Source: Pleurotus ostreatus/Saccharomyces cerevisiae fusant
Lineage: Eukaryota > Opisthokonta
Assembly: GCA_024196135.1 (NCBI GenBank)
Contig: JAMQCK010000064.1
Location: 1-64,000, forward strand
Reading direction: 5' to 3'
DNA: 64,000 nt
Shown: positions 33,432 to 45,784 of the stretch, one piece after another
Position numbering within the stretch: position 1 is the first letter of the stretch
Layout of the letters: the number at the start of each line of letters is the position of its first letter
The notes under the pieces: generated by a model
Seen by the model: the letters and a program-made list of their open reading frames with translations, nothing else
Told to the model about the DNA's origin: nothing
Database searches by the model: none
Translations under genes and position numbers: made by a program

Positions 33432-36400
33432 ATGCTCACCTTCACGCCGCTGGCGGGCGCAGCGCGCTCGAATCGGACGACGCCCCTCTGCTTCATTCTT
33501 CAAGTCGACGATGTCAAGATCTTGCTCGACTGCGGCTCTCCGGATTGGTCGCCGGAGCCATCCACGTCGGAGGTGAAGGTGGAGGACACCAGCTATCCTT
33601 GGGAGGAGTACTGTAGTATCTTACGACAGTGCGTTGCAATGAAAATACACTTGTGAACATCTCTGAGTCCGTTCTAGACATGCCGCCAGCGTTGACCTTG
33701 TTCTGCTCTCGCACGGGGACTTACAGCATACCGGTCTATACCCTTACGCGTATTCAAGATGGGGTCTCAAGGCGCAAACATACACCACGCTCCCCGTGCA
33801 AGCTATGGCGCGCATAGCCGCTGCAGAAGACGTAGAAGGGCTGCGCGACGAGGAAGATGTCGACACGGAAGGCCTTCTCGTTCCGGAAGCCACTCAGCCC
33901 ACAGACGAGCAGGCGGAGGGCCAGGAGGAAGGGGAGAAGCAAGAGCCGAAGATGCGCAAACTGAGGGGGAAGTATGTTGCCACTCTGCAAGAAGTACAAG
34001 ACGCGTTCGACTCCGTCAATGTGCTTCGGTACTCCCAGCCTTGTCATTTGCAAGGTGCGTTCTCCGATCAGTTTCCTGTGTACCGAAGCTCATAAGTGTG
34101 TAGGGAAATGTCAGGGTATCACCATCACCCCTTTCAACGCTGGCCATACACTTGGAGGCACTATATGGAAGATACGATCCCCCTCGTCTGGCACAATCCT
34201 CTATGCCGTCAACATGAACCACATGCGAGAGCGCCATCTTGACGGCACGGTCCTTATTCGTCAAGCCGGTGGGATCTTCGAACCCCTTGCAAGACCGGAT
34301 TTGTTCATCACGGACGCTGACCGCGCCAATGTCATCACCAGTCGACGAAAGGACAGGGACGCGTCTCTCATTGGTAAGTAGGACGTCGGACTGGCTCAGT
34401 AAACTTGTTGAACTGCTTTGCAGATACTGTGACCACTGCACTGTCATCCCGCTCCTCCCTCCTACTACCTTGCGACTCTGGCACACGACTGCTCGAATTG
34501 CTCGTTCTACTCGATCAGCATTGGAACTACTCCCGGCTACGCTACCCCATATGCCTCGTATCGCGAACGGGAAGGGAGATGCTGACCTTCGTGAGGAGTA
34601 TGATGGAATGGCTTGGTGGCACTATCAGCAAGGAGGACGTTGGTGAGGATGGCACGAAAGGACGGCAAGGCAACAAAAGGAAACGCGCGGACGACGATAA
34701 TGACGAGGATGCGTTGGGTGCTTTTGCGTTGCGTTTCCAGTAGGTGTCTGATCTTGTCTCCATGCTTAGCAGCAAGCTGAACGACATCGCAGGCACCTAG
34801 AGTTCTTCCCAACACCACAAGCTCTGCTTCAAACGTACTCGTCGAAGGACCCCAAGTTAATCCTCGCCGTACCTCTCAACTTGTCTCACGGCCCATCGCG
34901 CTCTATCTTCTCTGAGTTTGCTGCCATCCCCGACAATGTGATCTTGTTGACCCAGCGCGGGGATCCTGGTACCCTCGCTCGCGCCCTCTTCGAGAAGTGG
35001 AATGACTCTCAGAGGGCGGAAGCCAAATGGGACAAGGGCAAAGTTGGCAGCAATGTTATGCTTGACGACAATTTGACTCTCAAGGTACGCCTCATTTCCA
35101 CCCTTTTTCAAGTCCAAAGCTCACAATGACATAGATGCGCCGCAAAGTCCCTCTCCAAGGCGAAGAGCTCGAAGCCTACCTCGCCAAAGAACGCGCCGCC
35201 AAGGAAAAAGAGGCCGCCCAACAAGCCGCCGCCGCGCGCAACCAGCGCATGCTCGAAGCCGACGAGGGCGACTCCGAATCCGACTCCGACTCCGACGGCG
35301 ACGACGACGCTTCCGAAAAGGCCTTCAACGAAGAAGTCATGGACCTCGACGCCGAGCGGCGCAAAGGCGAAGCCGACTGGGCCGGCCTCGACGGCGACGA
35401 CGAGCACCCGAAGCAGCTTGTGTCGTTTGATATCTATTTGAAGGGCAACGTCTCGAAGGCGACGTCGTTCTTTAGGAATGCGGGCGCGGCGGCGCAGCAG
35501 AGGTTCAGGATGTTCCCGTATGTGGAGAAGAAGAGGCGGGTGGATGAGTATGGGGAGACGGTGGATGTGGGGATGTGGTTGAGGAAGGGGAAGGTGTTTG
35601 AGGAGGAGGCGGAGAGTGAGGAGGTGAAGGAGGCGAGGAGGAAGCAACAGGAAGAAGAGGAGGCGAAGGTAGGCGCGAGTGCGCTTTGAGATGTCAGTGG
35701 TGCTGACTTGTGCCTAGAAAGCCATTTTGGAACCTCCATCGAAGTTTGTGGAGACGGAGGTTGAGGTTCAGATGGCCTGCCGACTATTGTTTGTGGACAT
35801 GGAGGGTCTGAACGATAGTCGTGCTGTGAAGACGATCGTGCCCAAAGTCAACCCGCGCAAGATGGTATGGCCCTTCTTCCCGCGTAGTGGTTGAAGTACT
35901 CAGCACGTATTGCAGATCATCGTACATGCAACATCGGATGCCGCAGACTCACTCATCGAGAGCTGCGGGAACATCCAGGCCATGACGAAAGACATCTACG
36001 CGCCCGAGTTCGGCCAGAGCGTCCAGATCGGTCAACAAACAAGCAGCTTCTCCATCTCTATCAGCGACGAGCTGCTCGCCTCACTTCGCATGTCGCGCGT
36101 GCGTATACCCCATCATATCTCTATCTATCTACCTATCACTCACCAATCACAGTTCGAGGACAACGAAGTGGGCTACATCACCGGCCGCGTCGTCATGCAC
36201 GCCACGACGCTGCTCCCCACCCTCGAGCCCGCCGCAAAGACCGCCGCGGCCGCCACCCGCCTGCCCCTCCGCGCCCCGCGCGTCCTCGGCTCCCGCACCG
36301 CGGCGCAGCTGCCGCGCTCGACCATGATCGGCGAGCTCAAGCTCACCGCGCTCAAGGCGCGCCTCGCGCAGGTCGGCGTGCACGCGGAGCTCGTGGGCGA

Positions 36401-36578
36401 GGGTGTGCTCATCTGCGGCGTGACACATCGGAAGGGCGACGGTGCGGATCCGCTCGCGGAGAGCGTTGCGGTGCGGAAGACGGCGAGGGGGAATGTGGAG
36501 ATGGAGGGGAATGTGTCGGAGACGTACTATGCGGTGAGGAAGGAGATCTATAACTTGCATGCACTTGTATCGGCGTAG
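33432..36578 (+). CDS. CFT2: cleavage and polyadenylation factor subunit CFT2 / CPSF100
   Basis: About eight exons start at MLTFTPLAGAARSNRTTP, with the metallo-beta-lactamase start continuing CFILQVDDVKILLDCGSPDW. The zinc site that is HxHxDH in CPSF73 reads LLSHGDLQHTGLYPYAY here, as in catalytically inactive CPSF100/Cft2. The beta-CASP part includes ITPFNAGHTLGGTIWKI, ILYAVNMNHMRERHLDGT and RPDLFITDADRANVI. A long acidic and Ser/Asp-rich insert follows (EADEGDSESDSDSDGDDDAS). The C-terminal region has RLLFVDMEGLNDSRAVKTIV and ends HALVSA. The protein is a scaffold in the nuclear pre-mRNA 3'-end cleavage complex. The first ATG before the conserved beta-strand is taken as start. Confidence 0.94.
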
Positions 36579-37771
36579 GGTATATATGAAGTTCGTGTTG
36601 CTTGCCAAAAGAACCTTCGTAAAGCAGGCGTCGTGTTTGAAATCTTGTTTGAAGGCGAACGTTGCCACAAATGTGGACGTCGGAACCGTGGCACGTGCAG
36701 TCCAACTCAACGACTTCCCTTTTGGGCCACAATACCGTGCAACTTGCTTCCTGCTACCATCTTAGACCACCTACTAAATATCGCAACATCGTCAGGGGGA
36801 CGCTCAACTCACCGTTGGACACCAAGCTGGATACCTAGCACGGTACCTCGAGCTATCACGATGCAAATTCATGATTTCAGAAAACTCCTTTTCCAGTGTG
36901 AAAGTACTTGTTCCTTGAGGCACGCTCCCTATAAATCCTGAAAGCTTCCTTTAACTTGGACAGGTATAAGAGGGTATAGGTAAGGCTGACGTGGATATAC
37001 GGGATACGGTTGAATCAGTCGTCGAGCCTATGAACGTCAGGTCTTTTCGCAGTATGTGGCACCGCCGTCCTTTCGTTGAGTCGCTCTCCCTCGGAGGTGA
37101 GTACCACTACCAGCTGCCACGTCAGCGGTATCTTCCAGCGCATTCGCCCGGAGTAACTCGTTGACAGGGACTTTGCGAAGGGAAACCACCCGGCTCCGTG
37201 CTCGCCAGGGACCACGAGGGGAAGCGCCTTTGAAGTCCGACGACACGGAGGATTTCCCATCCACGCTGGTACTTATGCGCGAATGACGGTGAGAGAAACC
37301 AGCTTTGCAGGTGTCATGGCAGGGGCAGCTGCAGGGACTTTGCGTCCAATTCGCAAAGCTCCCAAGCCACAGGCACGTCGTCCGGATGAGAGGGGGCTCC
37401 AAGCTGAGGCAGAAGGGACGCGTATAGGCAGAGTCGCCTGGAATGGAAGATGGGTGTCCACATAGGGCGGTTGCGCGCAACCTCGGAGGGGCTGGGATTC
37501 TCGTCAGCGTGGTGGCATGCAAGGCCAAGTCCGCCCGCCAGAGTCAGTGATCGAGTGGCTGCGCCGTTGCCATCAGTGCACAATTGAACGCGGGCCGGTT
37601 TATCCAAGGTGCGCCCGCGGGCGCCTTCTGGACTTGCGCTCCACTTTGGACTGCCAGACACCCCTTGCTTTCGTTCTTCTACCACGCCGCTGGGCCCGTG
37701 GACTTCCTAATCGTCGTCCCGCCCCAAGACTACGGCTCCCTTTCCTTCGATCAGCTTGTTAGCTTCCGGCT
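36579..37771. other. 1.2-kb intergenic region without a gene
   Basis: Small open frames occur on both strands but show no known motif, splice-consistent extension or composition typical of neighbours. It probably contains the CFT2 3' UTR and the promoter of the surface protein. Confidence 0.5.
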
Positions 37772-39355
37772 ATGTCGACCTTCGTTTCCCTCACCTTCAT
37801 TCTTGCTCTTCAGCTCGGTTTCCTTCTCGTCAACGGCGCACCCTCTTTCCTCAAGTCCCCCTCTACGATTCACAGGCGACACCTTGCAGCACGGCATACG
37901 ACGGAGTCATGGGATTCGCAACCCACCGATGAATGGTCCTCGACAGAGTCCGCCACGGAGACGTGGTCCAGTGACTCGTCATTCCCCTCCCCTTCAGACG
38001 GCTCCTCTGACTCGGGCTCCCCCTCTGGGTCCTCGGAGTCCTCCCCATCAGCATCCGAGTCGACTGCCTTCGACCCGGCCTGGACCTCGTCTGCATCAGT
38101 GGACGCTTCCAGTGGACCTGTCGTGACCGCAGTTGCTACTGCCTGGACGACGTCCTCCAGTGTATAGTGCGTGCTCTGTCTTGCAAAGGGCAACCTCCCG
38201 CTTACTTCTCCACAGCACTGAGAGCACAACGATCGATGCATCCGACGCCTTCAGGTCCTTCTCCGGTTCGGTGGTGACCAGCTGGACAACTACCTGGACT
38301 GTGCAAGCACCCTCCAGCACTGATCCAGCTGGCTTCGACTCTCCTGGCAACACTCAGTCGCAGGACCAGGGTGCTTCCTCTGCTGCCGACTCGAGCAGCA
38401 GCGACTCCCCTGCTGCAACTTCCACCGAGTCCTCCACTCCTCCCACCATGACCCCGTATCAAGCTACGACCCTGTCCAACTCTTATACTTATGACTACGG
38501 CTCCGCTCAGAGATCATCACCTACCAGCGAAGCCGCCGCGGCCTCTTCCAGTGCTGCTGGCTCTAGCGGGGGTGCTGCGAATGCTCCCGTCTCTGCAGCT
38601 GCGTCTGATGGCTCGGCTGAGTGAGTGCTTGCTATGAATCAGTCGCGAATCTCGCTCATTAACCCCCTAGTAAATTCTGGTCGAACACGGGTGCAGTTGC
38701 AGGTACCTTCGCCGGTGTCGGTGTCTTCATCTGCCTCATACTTCTCGTCGTCGGCTACTACAAGCGCCAAAAGTCGCGCCCTCGCACGATCGACTTCGGA
38801 CGCTTCAGCAAGCTGCCGGAGACGAACGAGAAGTACCCGCAGGAGAAAGCACCTACGCCCGCGCCCCCTGCGCCTGCGTACAGCGCTCAGCACTACCAGC
38901 AGGAGCAGGAACAGCAGATGCGGCAGTATCGTGATGTTGAAGCGCGCGGCCAGCCGACCTATCAGTACGACGGCTATGACTTCGCCATGGTCTCGGGCTT
39001 CCCCTCGCGTCAGAGCGAGGCTCCGATGCCGATCATCTCGCCGCTGAATCCGCGTCGATCGCCCTCGCCCCCGTCTCTGACGCCAACGCGCCGTGCACCG
39101 TCGCCACCGTCGCCCGTGCGCTACACTCACACGCGCACGCCATCGCCGACGACGCCACCTGTGCAAGTACGGCGCTATCAGCCGCCGAGCACTTATGACC
39201 TCTTCACCGTCCCTCCACCTGCGCCCCGCCCCGCGTATAGCGACGGCAGGACGTCCCCCGTGTCGAAGTATTCGGACCAGGACTCGTTCTACGGACCCGC
39301 GGGCTCGAACCGCAGTCCCTCATCTGGAAACCGTTCCCCTCGTGGTGGTTTCTGA
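37772..39355 (+). CDS. Ser/Thr-rich single-pass surface protein, 494 aa
   Basis: Three exons (37772-38166, 38216-38620, 38671-39355) total 495 codons. A signal peptide is clear (VSLTFILALQLGFLLVNGAP). A long Ser/Thr-rich outer region follows, with repeated S-S-S-D-S runs, typical of heavily O-mannosylated cell-wall stalks. One membrane helix lies near residue 285 (GTFAGVGVFICLILLVVGYY), then a basic stop-transfer KRQKSRPR. The cytoplasmic tail is Gln-rich then Ser/Pro-rich (RRSPSPPSLTPTRRAPSPP), with many SP sites for kinases. The architecture resembles Mid2/Wsc-type wall-stress sensors, but no WSC cysteine domain is present and no homology is claimed. Basidiomycetes carry many such genes. 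Confidence 0.75.
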
Positions 39356-40320
39356 ACTTGTGCGTTGCATCAACTGGTGCCCTCCATACTCTGAAGCTGA
39401 CGACCGTGTTCGTTGCCAGGATGCATGGATGTATTGACTCCCTCGTCGCCGCATCGCCCTTGTGGACACCGTCCCGCTCCACCTTGCGTCGTTGGCGCCA
39501 GTTGAGCTGAGCTGCCTTCCCCGAGCTGACCTACCCTTTCTGGCCTGCGGAGCATAAGGTTTCCGTATGGTCTTGTTTCCGCCGCAGGCGGCTACTATCA
39601 GTCGCGCGGGCGACGACGTGTGTTCGAGTGTCTCATGGAGCGCCAGCGTGTCCTTGAGGTTCACCATAGCAAGCTGTGGTCTGGTCTATTGGCGTATTTA
39701 TTGTACTGTATTTATTCTATATATTGTTGTCAGCCGGGCGCGCGCGCGTGACATAACGAAGTCGTTCGCTGCGCAGCTTGTTTCCTTCCACTACCGTGCT
39801 TCCCAGTTCAGAGACGTTCTGCTCGATGTTGGGGGCGTTGTGCGCTCGACACCGTTGCGAATCCATCGGCATCCGAAGCGCACCACCGAGGTGCCCGCCC
39901 CCGACTGGAATTCTGCAGCAGGTCCGGTGGTGCTTGGCGTGACCATATCCCCCGTCTGACCTCCGCCACTTTATGGCATCCGAGGACATCTGGGAGAAAA
40001 GACGCTGCAACTTAGGCTCGAAGAGCCAGGTCGCCGTCGCCTCGTTCCCTTCCATCCTTCCGCACGCACGAATCCTGCTAGCGTGGGCGGACATGCAGCT
40101 TATCGATCCTCTTTCCGGGCCCCGGCTCGGACAACGCAATCAATTTACGTCCTCGACGGCGGACCACGATGCTCGAGCGGGATCATTAATCGTCTTTCAG
40201 GCACCGAGGCTTGCCCATGATTGAGGCCGTATATAAGCCGGCGACGTGCGCCAGAGCACGTCGATCACGTCTCTTCCGCGGCCGCTTCAGTGACCTGTGC
40301 CCCTGCTGTCCTTTCTCGCC
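39356..40320. other. 965-bp intergenic region
   Basis: No gene seen. A short GC-dinucleotide run lies near 39738 and a TATA box near 40230. Confidence 0.5.
40230..40237 (+). promoter_or_regulatory. TATA box of the small GPI protein
   Basis: TATATAAG lies 84 bp upstream of the ATG at 40321, a usual spacing for a TATA-driven fungal promoter. Confidence 0.5.
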
Positions 40321-41105
40321 ATGGTGTCGCGGTGGGTGGCGGTGGTGGTTGCGCCCCTCATCGTTCTGCCTTCAGGTGCGTACGCCATGGTTCTCTGCCA
40401 GCTGATCAGTTCACTGAACACTTGGATCCGTCGTGCAGCGGTCTTCGGACAAGAGCCCACGAAGGTCACACTTCACAACTACGTACCGGAGGGAGCGACA
40501 TGGGCAGGGCCTCCGATGTTCTCTGCCTCGACGACTATCGTTGCAGTAGGGACGAATACGGCAGCGGATGAGACAACATATGTGCAGGAAGTAGTCGTGT
40601 CGTATGCTGCACAACCCTATCCAACGAAATACTCCGACTTCCGGGACGCGACCACGACATGGACCCTCATCAGCGAGCCCACAACAGCGACATGTCAGTG
40701 CGCTTTCCTCTCCGATGATCCCATGTCTTCTTTCCCTTACTCTCGTGCTGCTAATCATTTTACCCGCCCCTTCCCACAGACACATTTGTAGAAGGCGCGT
40801 CGAAGATCTATCAATCCGTGCCTGCGGACACAAGTCGTGGCTACTTCGAGGCCGGCTTCGTGCAGTCGTGCTCTGTCCACGAGAATGGAACCGCGGACTG
40901 CGAATTCACGGTGCTGTGGGACATCGAGGCGAGCTCGGGCGTGGTCCAGAAGCCGACGACCTATACGGGAACTGTAGTCCCGTTCTATACCCTAACAGTG
41001 AAACCTAACAGCAATACCGGCAGCATGGCGTCGCCGCACTCCTTGCTGGGACCGGTGGGGGCCTTGTGTATAGGCCTCGGGGCCGCGATTGCTATTCTCT
41101 TATGA
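40321..41105 (+). CDS. small secreted, probably GPI-anchored protein
   Basis: Three exons give about 205 aa. The start MVSRWVAVVVAPLIVLPSAV is a signal peptide interrupted by the first intron (phase 1). The middle part is Thr/Ser-rich with beta-type sequence (TTIVAVGTNTAADETTYVQE) and has one short Cys pair (FVQSCSVHENGTADCEFTV) with an N-glycosylation site NGT. The C-terminus is a hydrophobic stretch LLGPVGALCIGLGAAIAILL preceded by small residues NSNTGSMAS, as in a GPI-attachment signal, and no cytoplasmic tail follows. I do not recognise the family. It is likely a cell-surface or wall protein; the TATA box suggests regulated expression. Confidence 0.65.
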
Positions 41106-41338
41106 CATATCATGCCTTCTTCCTACCTTTACGAGTACGATAGACACGCGCATAGTACTTCTTTCACTTGCTTTCCCTTGCTTTCGCATGCTTTACTTTC
41201 CCTAATCGAAGTTCAAGTTCAACCTCGTGACGACGTGACATGCGCCATATCCGGTAGCAAAGGTGAATTTGTTTAGCGCCGCTTTCTGCTCCCTCCTTCA
41301 TCTGGACCCATCGCTCATAGAGTACTCCGCCTGCTACT

Positions 41339-42386
41339 ATGCCGATCTCAAAGATACACGTTGATGCCATGTAAGAGATACTGTACGACTCGTCCGACCG
41401 TGGTTTGAGTAGAACCTCGTCATCAGCCTCTTCGACATGGATGGCACTCTCATAGACTCGACTGCGGGTATCAATGGTGCTTGGGAGATATTCCACAAGG
41501 ACTACCCACATATGGATATGGACAAGGTTCTCAGCAGTATGTGTCACAAGCATCCGCCTCATTGAAGTCCTTCCGATGATACTCACCTTGACGTAGCTGC
41601 GCACGGTTTCCGCACTGTGGACAACCTCAGAATACACTGTGGACTGACAGATCCAGAGATAATTGAGGTGATTGCTTCTATCTGCGTGCCATTCTATCTG
41701 CTCACGCGTAGTTAGAAAGAGGCAGAACGCTTCGAAACGGCCATCATCGAGGCTGCCCGTCAACCGGGAAGTCAGGGCATCGTCAAGCTGCCGGGTGTGA
41801 AGGAGATCATGGACGAGGTAAAGTTGATCCCCTCTGAGACGAATTTCGTTCATCGCACGGGGGCGTCGTCTCAATGCCACTCAGCTCGCCCCCGCGAGGC
41901 ATCTACCCAAGCCTCTCTGGGCAGTATGCACGTCCGCGACCCGCAAGTATGCGTCGCCAGCCATCGCAGCCGCAGGCATCGCCGAGCCGGATGTCTTCAT
42001 CCGTTCCGAAGACGTCGAGCGTGGCAAGCCTAAGTAAGTTCCTTCGCCGGACGTAATACAATGTAGTGCTGATTCCACTCAGCCCGGATCCCTACCTCGA
42101 AGGTGCGCATGGATGTGGCGTCAGTCCCGACAAATGCGTCGTCGTAGAGGACACGCCGCCTGGCATTCGCGCCGGCATTGCAGCAGGGGCCATCACCATT
42201 GGCCTGTTGACGACGCATAGCCGCGAGGCCATGCTTGCTGCCAACCCTACGTACCTCGTCAAGGATCTATCAAGGTATTTTCGTCACGACTCATGAACCC
42301 GCCAACGCGAAGCTGAATTTCTCGACAGCGTTACCGTCAAGCGCTCACCGGAGGGTGGCGTTGACCTGACCATTGATCACGAGTAA
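41339..42386 (+). CDS. HAD-family sugar/glycerol phosphatase (GPP/DOG type)
   Basis: About seven exons start at ATG 41339 (MPISKIHVDAI) and join after a 56-nt intron to LFDMDGTLIDSTAGINGAW, HAD motif I with both nucleophile Asp residues. Motif II lies in LWAVCTSATRKYAS. Motif III is in RGKPNPDPYLEGA with the Lys. Motif IV is VVVEDTPPGIRAGIAAGA with the acidic pair. This is the arrangement of glycerol-3-phosphatase and 2-deoxyglucose-6-phosphatase (Gpp1, Dog1), cytosolic Mg-dependent phosphatases of about 250 aa. The exact substrate is not fixed by motifs. The first exon is only 32 nt; using it restores the VDAILFDMDGT start usual for the family. The stop is TAA at 42384. Confidence 0.88.
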
Positions 42387-42563
42387 CGATCACGCCAACA
42401 TTGCGAACTGTAATCCCAATGTACTGCAATAAATCCAGCAATGTGTGCACGGATTTTTCTCTCAGACGGTATCCGTATGATTTCTTTTCGATGAAGACCA
42501 TTTGTGGCAACAAACGAAAGTTACAAAGACAGGTAGACCTCTTCACCAGATGCCAATCTCGCC

Positions 42564-44151
42564 TCAGGCCTCATTGCTGGGCCCCGCCGCCGCTCGTCCC
42601 CCAGTAGGCACCGTCGGACTCGTCTGGGCGTTCCGATGGCTCAACAGCTTGCGCAATCGTCTTGTTTCGCTATGAGGCTCTGCTTCAAACGACATCTCCA
42701 CGCAGACTTGGCGCAGATAGCCATCCTCCAGCATCTGCGCGCACTCGGGCGTATACTCGTCAAGCTCATGTCCATCCTCTGGCAGCCCACGGCGAGAACA
42801 GAGTCGGTCGATGATCCTTGATCGTGTCTGCAGACGACGAGGATCAATCAGACGAGTAAGCATCAGCTATGAGGGCTGGAAAACCCACTCCTTCACGACG
42901 ACCCATGCAGCGCCAGACATTCCACGCTTCGGGGAATATGCGGTAGATATGCGCGCCCACGTAGCGCCACCCAGCGTTCTGTCGTAGCTCAGCTCCTTGC
43001 TCGCTAATATCAACCCTGACGACTTACTACACCGTGCATAGGGAATATGAACGTGTGCAGAACGGTGTTTGCCGCTTGCGCACTCTCAATTTCCTCCAGA
43101 ACGCGTCTACTCTCCGCCTCCTCTCCCCAGTCGATGAGGAAGGTCCTTTCCTGGGTCTGCTCTTCGAGAAATGTGGGATCATAAAGGAAGATGTGCGGGC
43201 CAAAAATCTTGAACTGCAGGTGCGGCGATGGCTGCGATCCCATCTCCTCGAGCAGAGAGGTCTATGGAGGCCGTCAATCAGAACGCTCCATGAGTGCTTC
43301 TGTATTACCTGCTCGTCGCTTAGGTGCAATGCCTCTTTGATGTCGCCTACGGACAATCTCGGTGACGAGAACTTGGCTGAGGCTGGAGCAACACCATGGC
43401 GGATTCTCAACGATATTCCAGCCTCTCCGCTTGGTGTATCCAAAGACGTCGAAAGCGCCTGTGTACCTGACTCACGAGCGTCCTCGCTTGAGTTGGTCGG
43501 AACGCCATTGCTGGCGTTTTCATTCGGTGAAGGCCTCTGGGGCCTTACTGTTGCTTCGCTCTCCTGCGAGACGCTCGGTTGTGGTGAAGGCTGGCGGCGT
43601 TCAGCTGGCGGAGTCGAAGCATACATGCTTGAAGTAGAGCTCCTCGAGCTGCTTCTTGGTGGCGGAGGACGCGGAGGAGTAGTGTTTACCGCGTTTTCTC
43701 GCCTATTTAAGCTACCGGACGAGCTGCTCGACTAGGGCGATCAGTACATGATGACATGAAAGCAGCTTCTGATATAAATACCTCAATCGGAGTCGTGTCG
43801 TCCAACAGATCCTTGATGAACCTCCTTGCATGTCGAAGCTTACGGCGATCTGCGTCGCGCTGCCGCTCCAGAGTTTCCAGTTGCTGACGTCCTTGAGAGC
43901 TGTCCGACCGTCGCGAGCTCAGTAGCTCAGTTCTTCTCCGTTCACTTTCAGATAATCTTCGAAGCAGCAAAGCAATCTCTTGCTCTGATCTTTCAGAGAT
44001 CGCAGCCAGTCTGCCGTGCACATCTACGACAGACGATGCGAGGCGTTGGACCTGGTATTTTCTGTTTACATCGCAGGGTCAGCAGAGGGTTCAGAATTAC
44101 CTCTCCTGTTAGCGTGCGTAGCTCTTGATGGACGGTGGGACGAGCAGACAT
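42564..44151 (-). CDS. unrecognised coiled-coil protein
   Basis: I do not recognise this gene. About six exons on the minus strand run from MSARPTVHQELRTLTGE to a stop after AAAGPSNEA. After the first exon comes a likely coiled coil: SERSEQEIALLLRRLSESER and ETLERQRDADRRKLRHARRF. A Ser/Pro-rich linker follows (NTTPPRPPPPRSSSRSS). Then a conserved-looking block has LQFKIFGPHIFLYDPTFLEE, WRYVGAHIYRIFPEAWNVWR and DRLCSRRGLPEDGHELDEYT. Introns fit consensus and keep one frame, so expression is likely. There is no signal peptide or membrane helix. It is divergent from the ACMSD-type gene, with 360 bp between starts. Confidence 0.6.
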
Positions 44152-44511
44152 GACCGAGTTCACGTTGTGGGAAAGAAGTTGAAGTTCAACACGGCCCGCA
44201 CGTGCCGAGACTCGAATCGTCACGGTACGGTCACGGTGCTCCTCCTCACCCCTCCGTCTCACCTTCTACATTCCTGCCATATCCCCATTCGAGGTTCCTA
44301 GTCGAGATTCGAGTTGCGCCGAAGAGACTGGATTCTGGGTAACGAGGGTTGGAAGCAGAAGGAACTAGTATCACCGGTCCGGATTTGCCGCCACAAGTTG
44401 ACCATCAATGATCTCACCCGCCTCTCATAGCGCGCCCATCGCGAACGACGGCGAGAGCACCTTTCCGACACCCGCAATCGCCAGTTTAGGCGCGGAAAGT
44501 GACCGCACACA
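44152..44511. other. 360-bp divergent promoter region
   Basis: It lies between the start codons of the coiled-coil gene and the ACMSD-type gene. I see no TATA box or repeat. Confidence 0.5.
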
Positions 44512-45784
44512 ATGGCTGCCGTCGTCCAGCGCATGATTGTGGACGTGCACACGCACGTCTACCTCCCCCGCTATGCCGCGCTCCTCCGGCAGCGCACGAA
44601 TATCCCGCGCATCATTAGCCACCAGGACCCTAAGGGCAAGACAGAGGAGCGCCTCGTTATTCTCAGTGACGAGCCTGCGGAGGGGCGCCCAGTCGGGCCA
44701 CAGTACTGGGATCGCGCGGAGAAGCTCGCATTCATGAACAAGCATGACATCGACATATCCGTGGTCAGGTGCGCGCCCATATCCCTTTGCATGCGGTCCA
44801 ACGCTCATCACACTTTCTATGCAGCACCGCGAACCCTTGGCTCGACTTCCTTACCCCATCCGAGGCTCAGGGGATGGCCTCCGAGCTGAATGAAGACCTC
44901 GAGGAGTACTGCATGAGCTCCCCGATCCTCCCAGATACCACCTTCCGCCGGATGTATGGCTTCGGTCTCGTCCCCCTCGTCCCCGGCGCGCAGGTTACGT
45001 CCGTGGTGAACGCCGTGCACCAGATCCACGCGCTGCCCCACCTCCGGGGCGTTATCCTGGGCACACAGGGCCTCGGCAAGGGCCTGGACGATCCCGCTCT
45101 CGACCCCGTGTGGGACGCGGTGGAGAAAGCCGGGCTAGTAGTATTCATCCACCCGCATTATGGCGTTGGTGGTGAGCGATGGGTTACGCATGGTAATGGG
45201 CACGTCCTCCCCCTCGCGCTGGGCTTCCCATTCGAGACAGCCACGGTGCGTATCAGCTGCCGGTCAACTTTCTCTATCTGACAATATTATAGGCTGCGAC
45301 ACGCCTCATTCTTTCAGGCGTACTCGACCGCTTCCCCTTCCTCCGCCTTCTGCTTGCCCATTCCGGTGGCGCGCTCCCCGCCCTCTCCTCCCGCCTCGCC
45401 TCCTGCATAATCCACGACGAACAAGTCGCCAACCGCCTCAAGCACGACGCGCGCTACTACCTCGGCAGGCTCTACTACGACGCCGTCGCCTACGGCCCCG
45501 AGGAACTCGGCTTCCTCAGCGAAGTCGTCGCGCGCGCCGGGCGCTACGAGTCCTCCACGGGCAGCACCGCACCGCCGGACCGCAACATCGGCACCCAGCG
45601 AATACTCTTCGGCACGGACAACCCCTTCTTCCCGCCTGCGAACGGCAATGGGGAGCGGTGGCGGAGTGTGACGGAGAACACGGAGGCGATTGACGCGGTC
45701 CCGGGTTGGACGCCAGAGAGCAAGAACGGCGTCTTCGGTGCCAATGCTATCGCTCTTTTCAATCTCGGTGGCTCGAGTCGTTGA
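44512..45784 (+). CDS. amidohydrolase, aminocarboxymuconate-semialdehyde decarboxylase (ACMSD) type
   Basis: Three exons (44512-44768, 44825 to about 45243, and about 45295-45784). The metal site starts with MIVDVHTHVYLPRYAALLR (HxH). Later ligands are in VVFIHPHYGVGG (His), LLLAHSGGALPALSS (His) and RILFGTDNPFFPP (Asp), the ACMSD/amidohydrolase-2 pattern. Matching segments also include YWDRAEKLAFMNKHDIDIS and TANPWLDFL. ACMSD decarboxylates 2-amino-3-carboxymuconate semialdehyde, steering the kynurenine pathway away from quinolinate and NAD. Related decarboxylases act on hydroxybenzoates, so the substrate is probable rather than certain. A second in-frame ATG lies at 44533. The quinolinate phosphoribosyltransferase gene is 2.3 kb downstream. 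Confidence 0.85.

Noticed and set aside
41164..41880. 238-codon open frame on the minus strand
   Set aside because: It lies antisense over the spliced HAD phosphatase, whose motifs I to IV are intact; the frame has no recognisable content.
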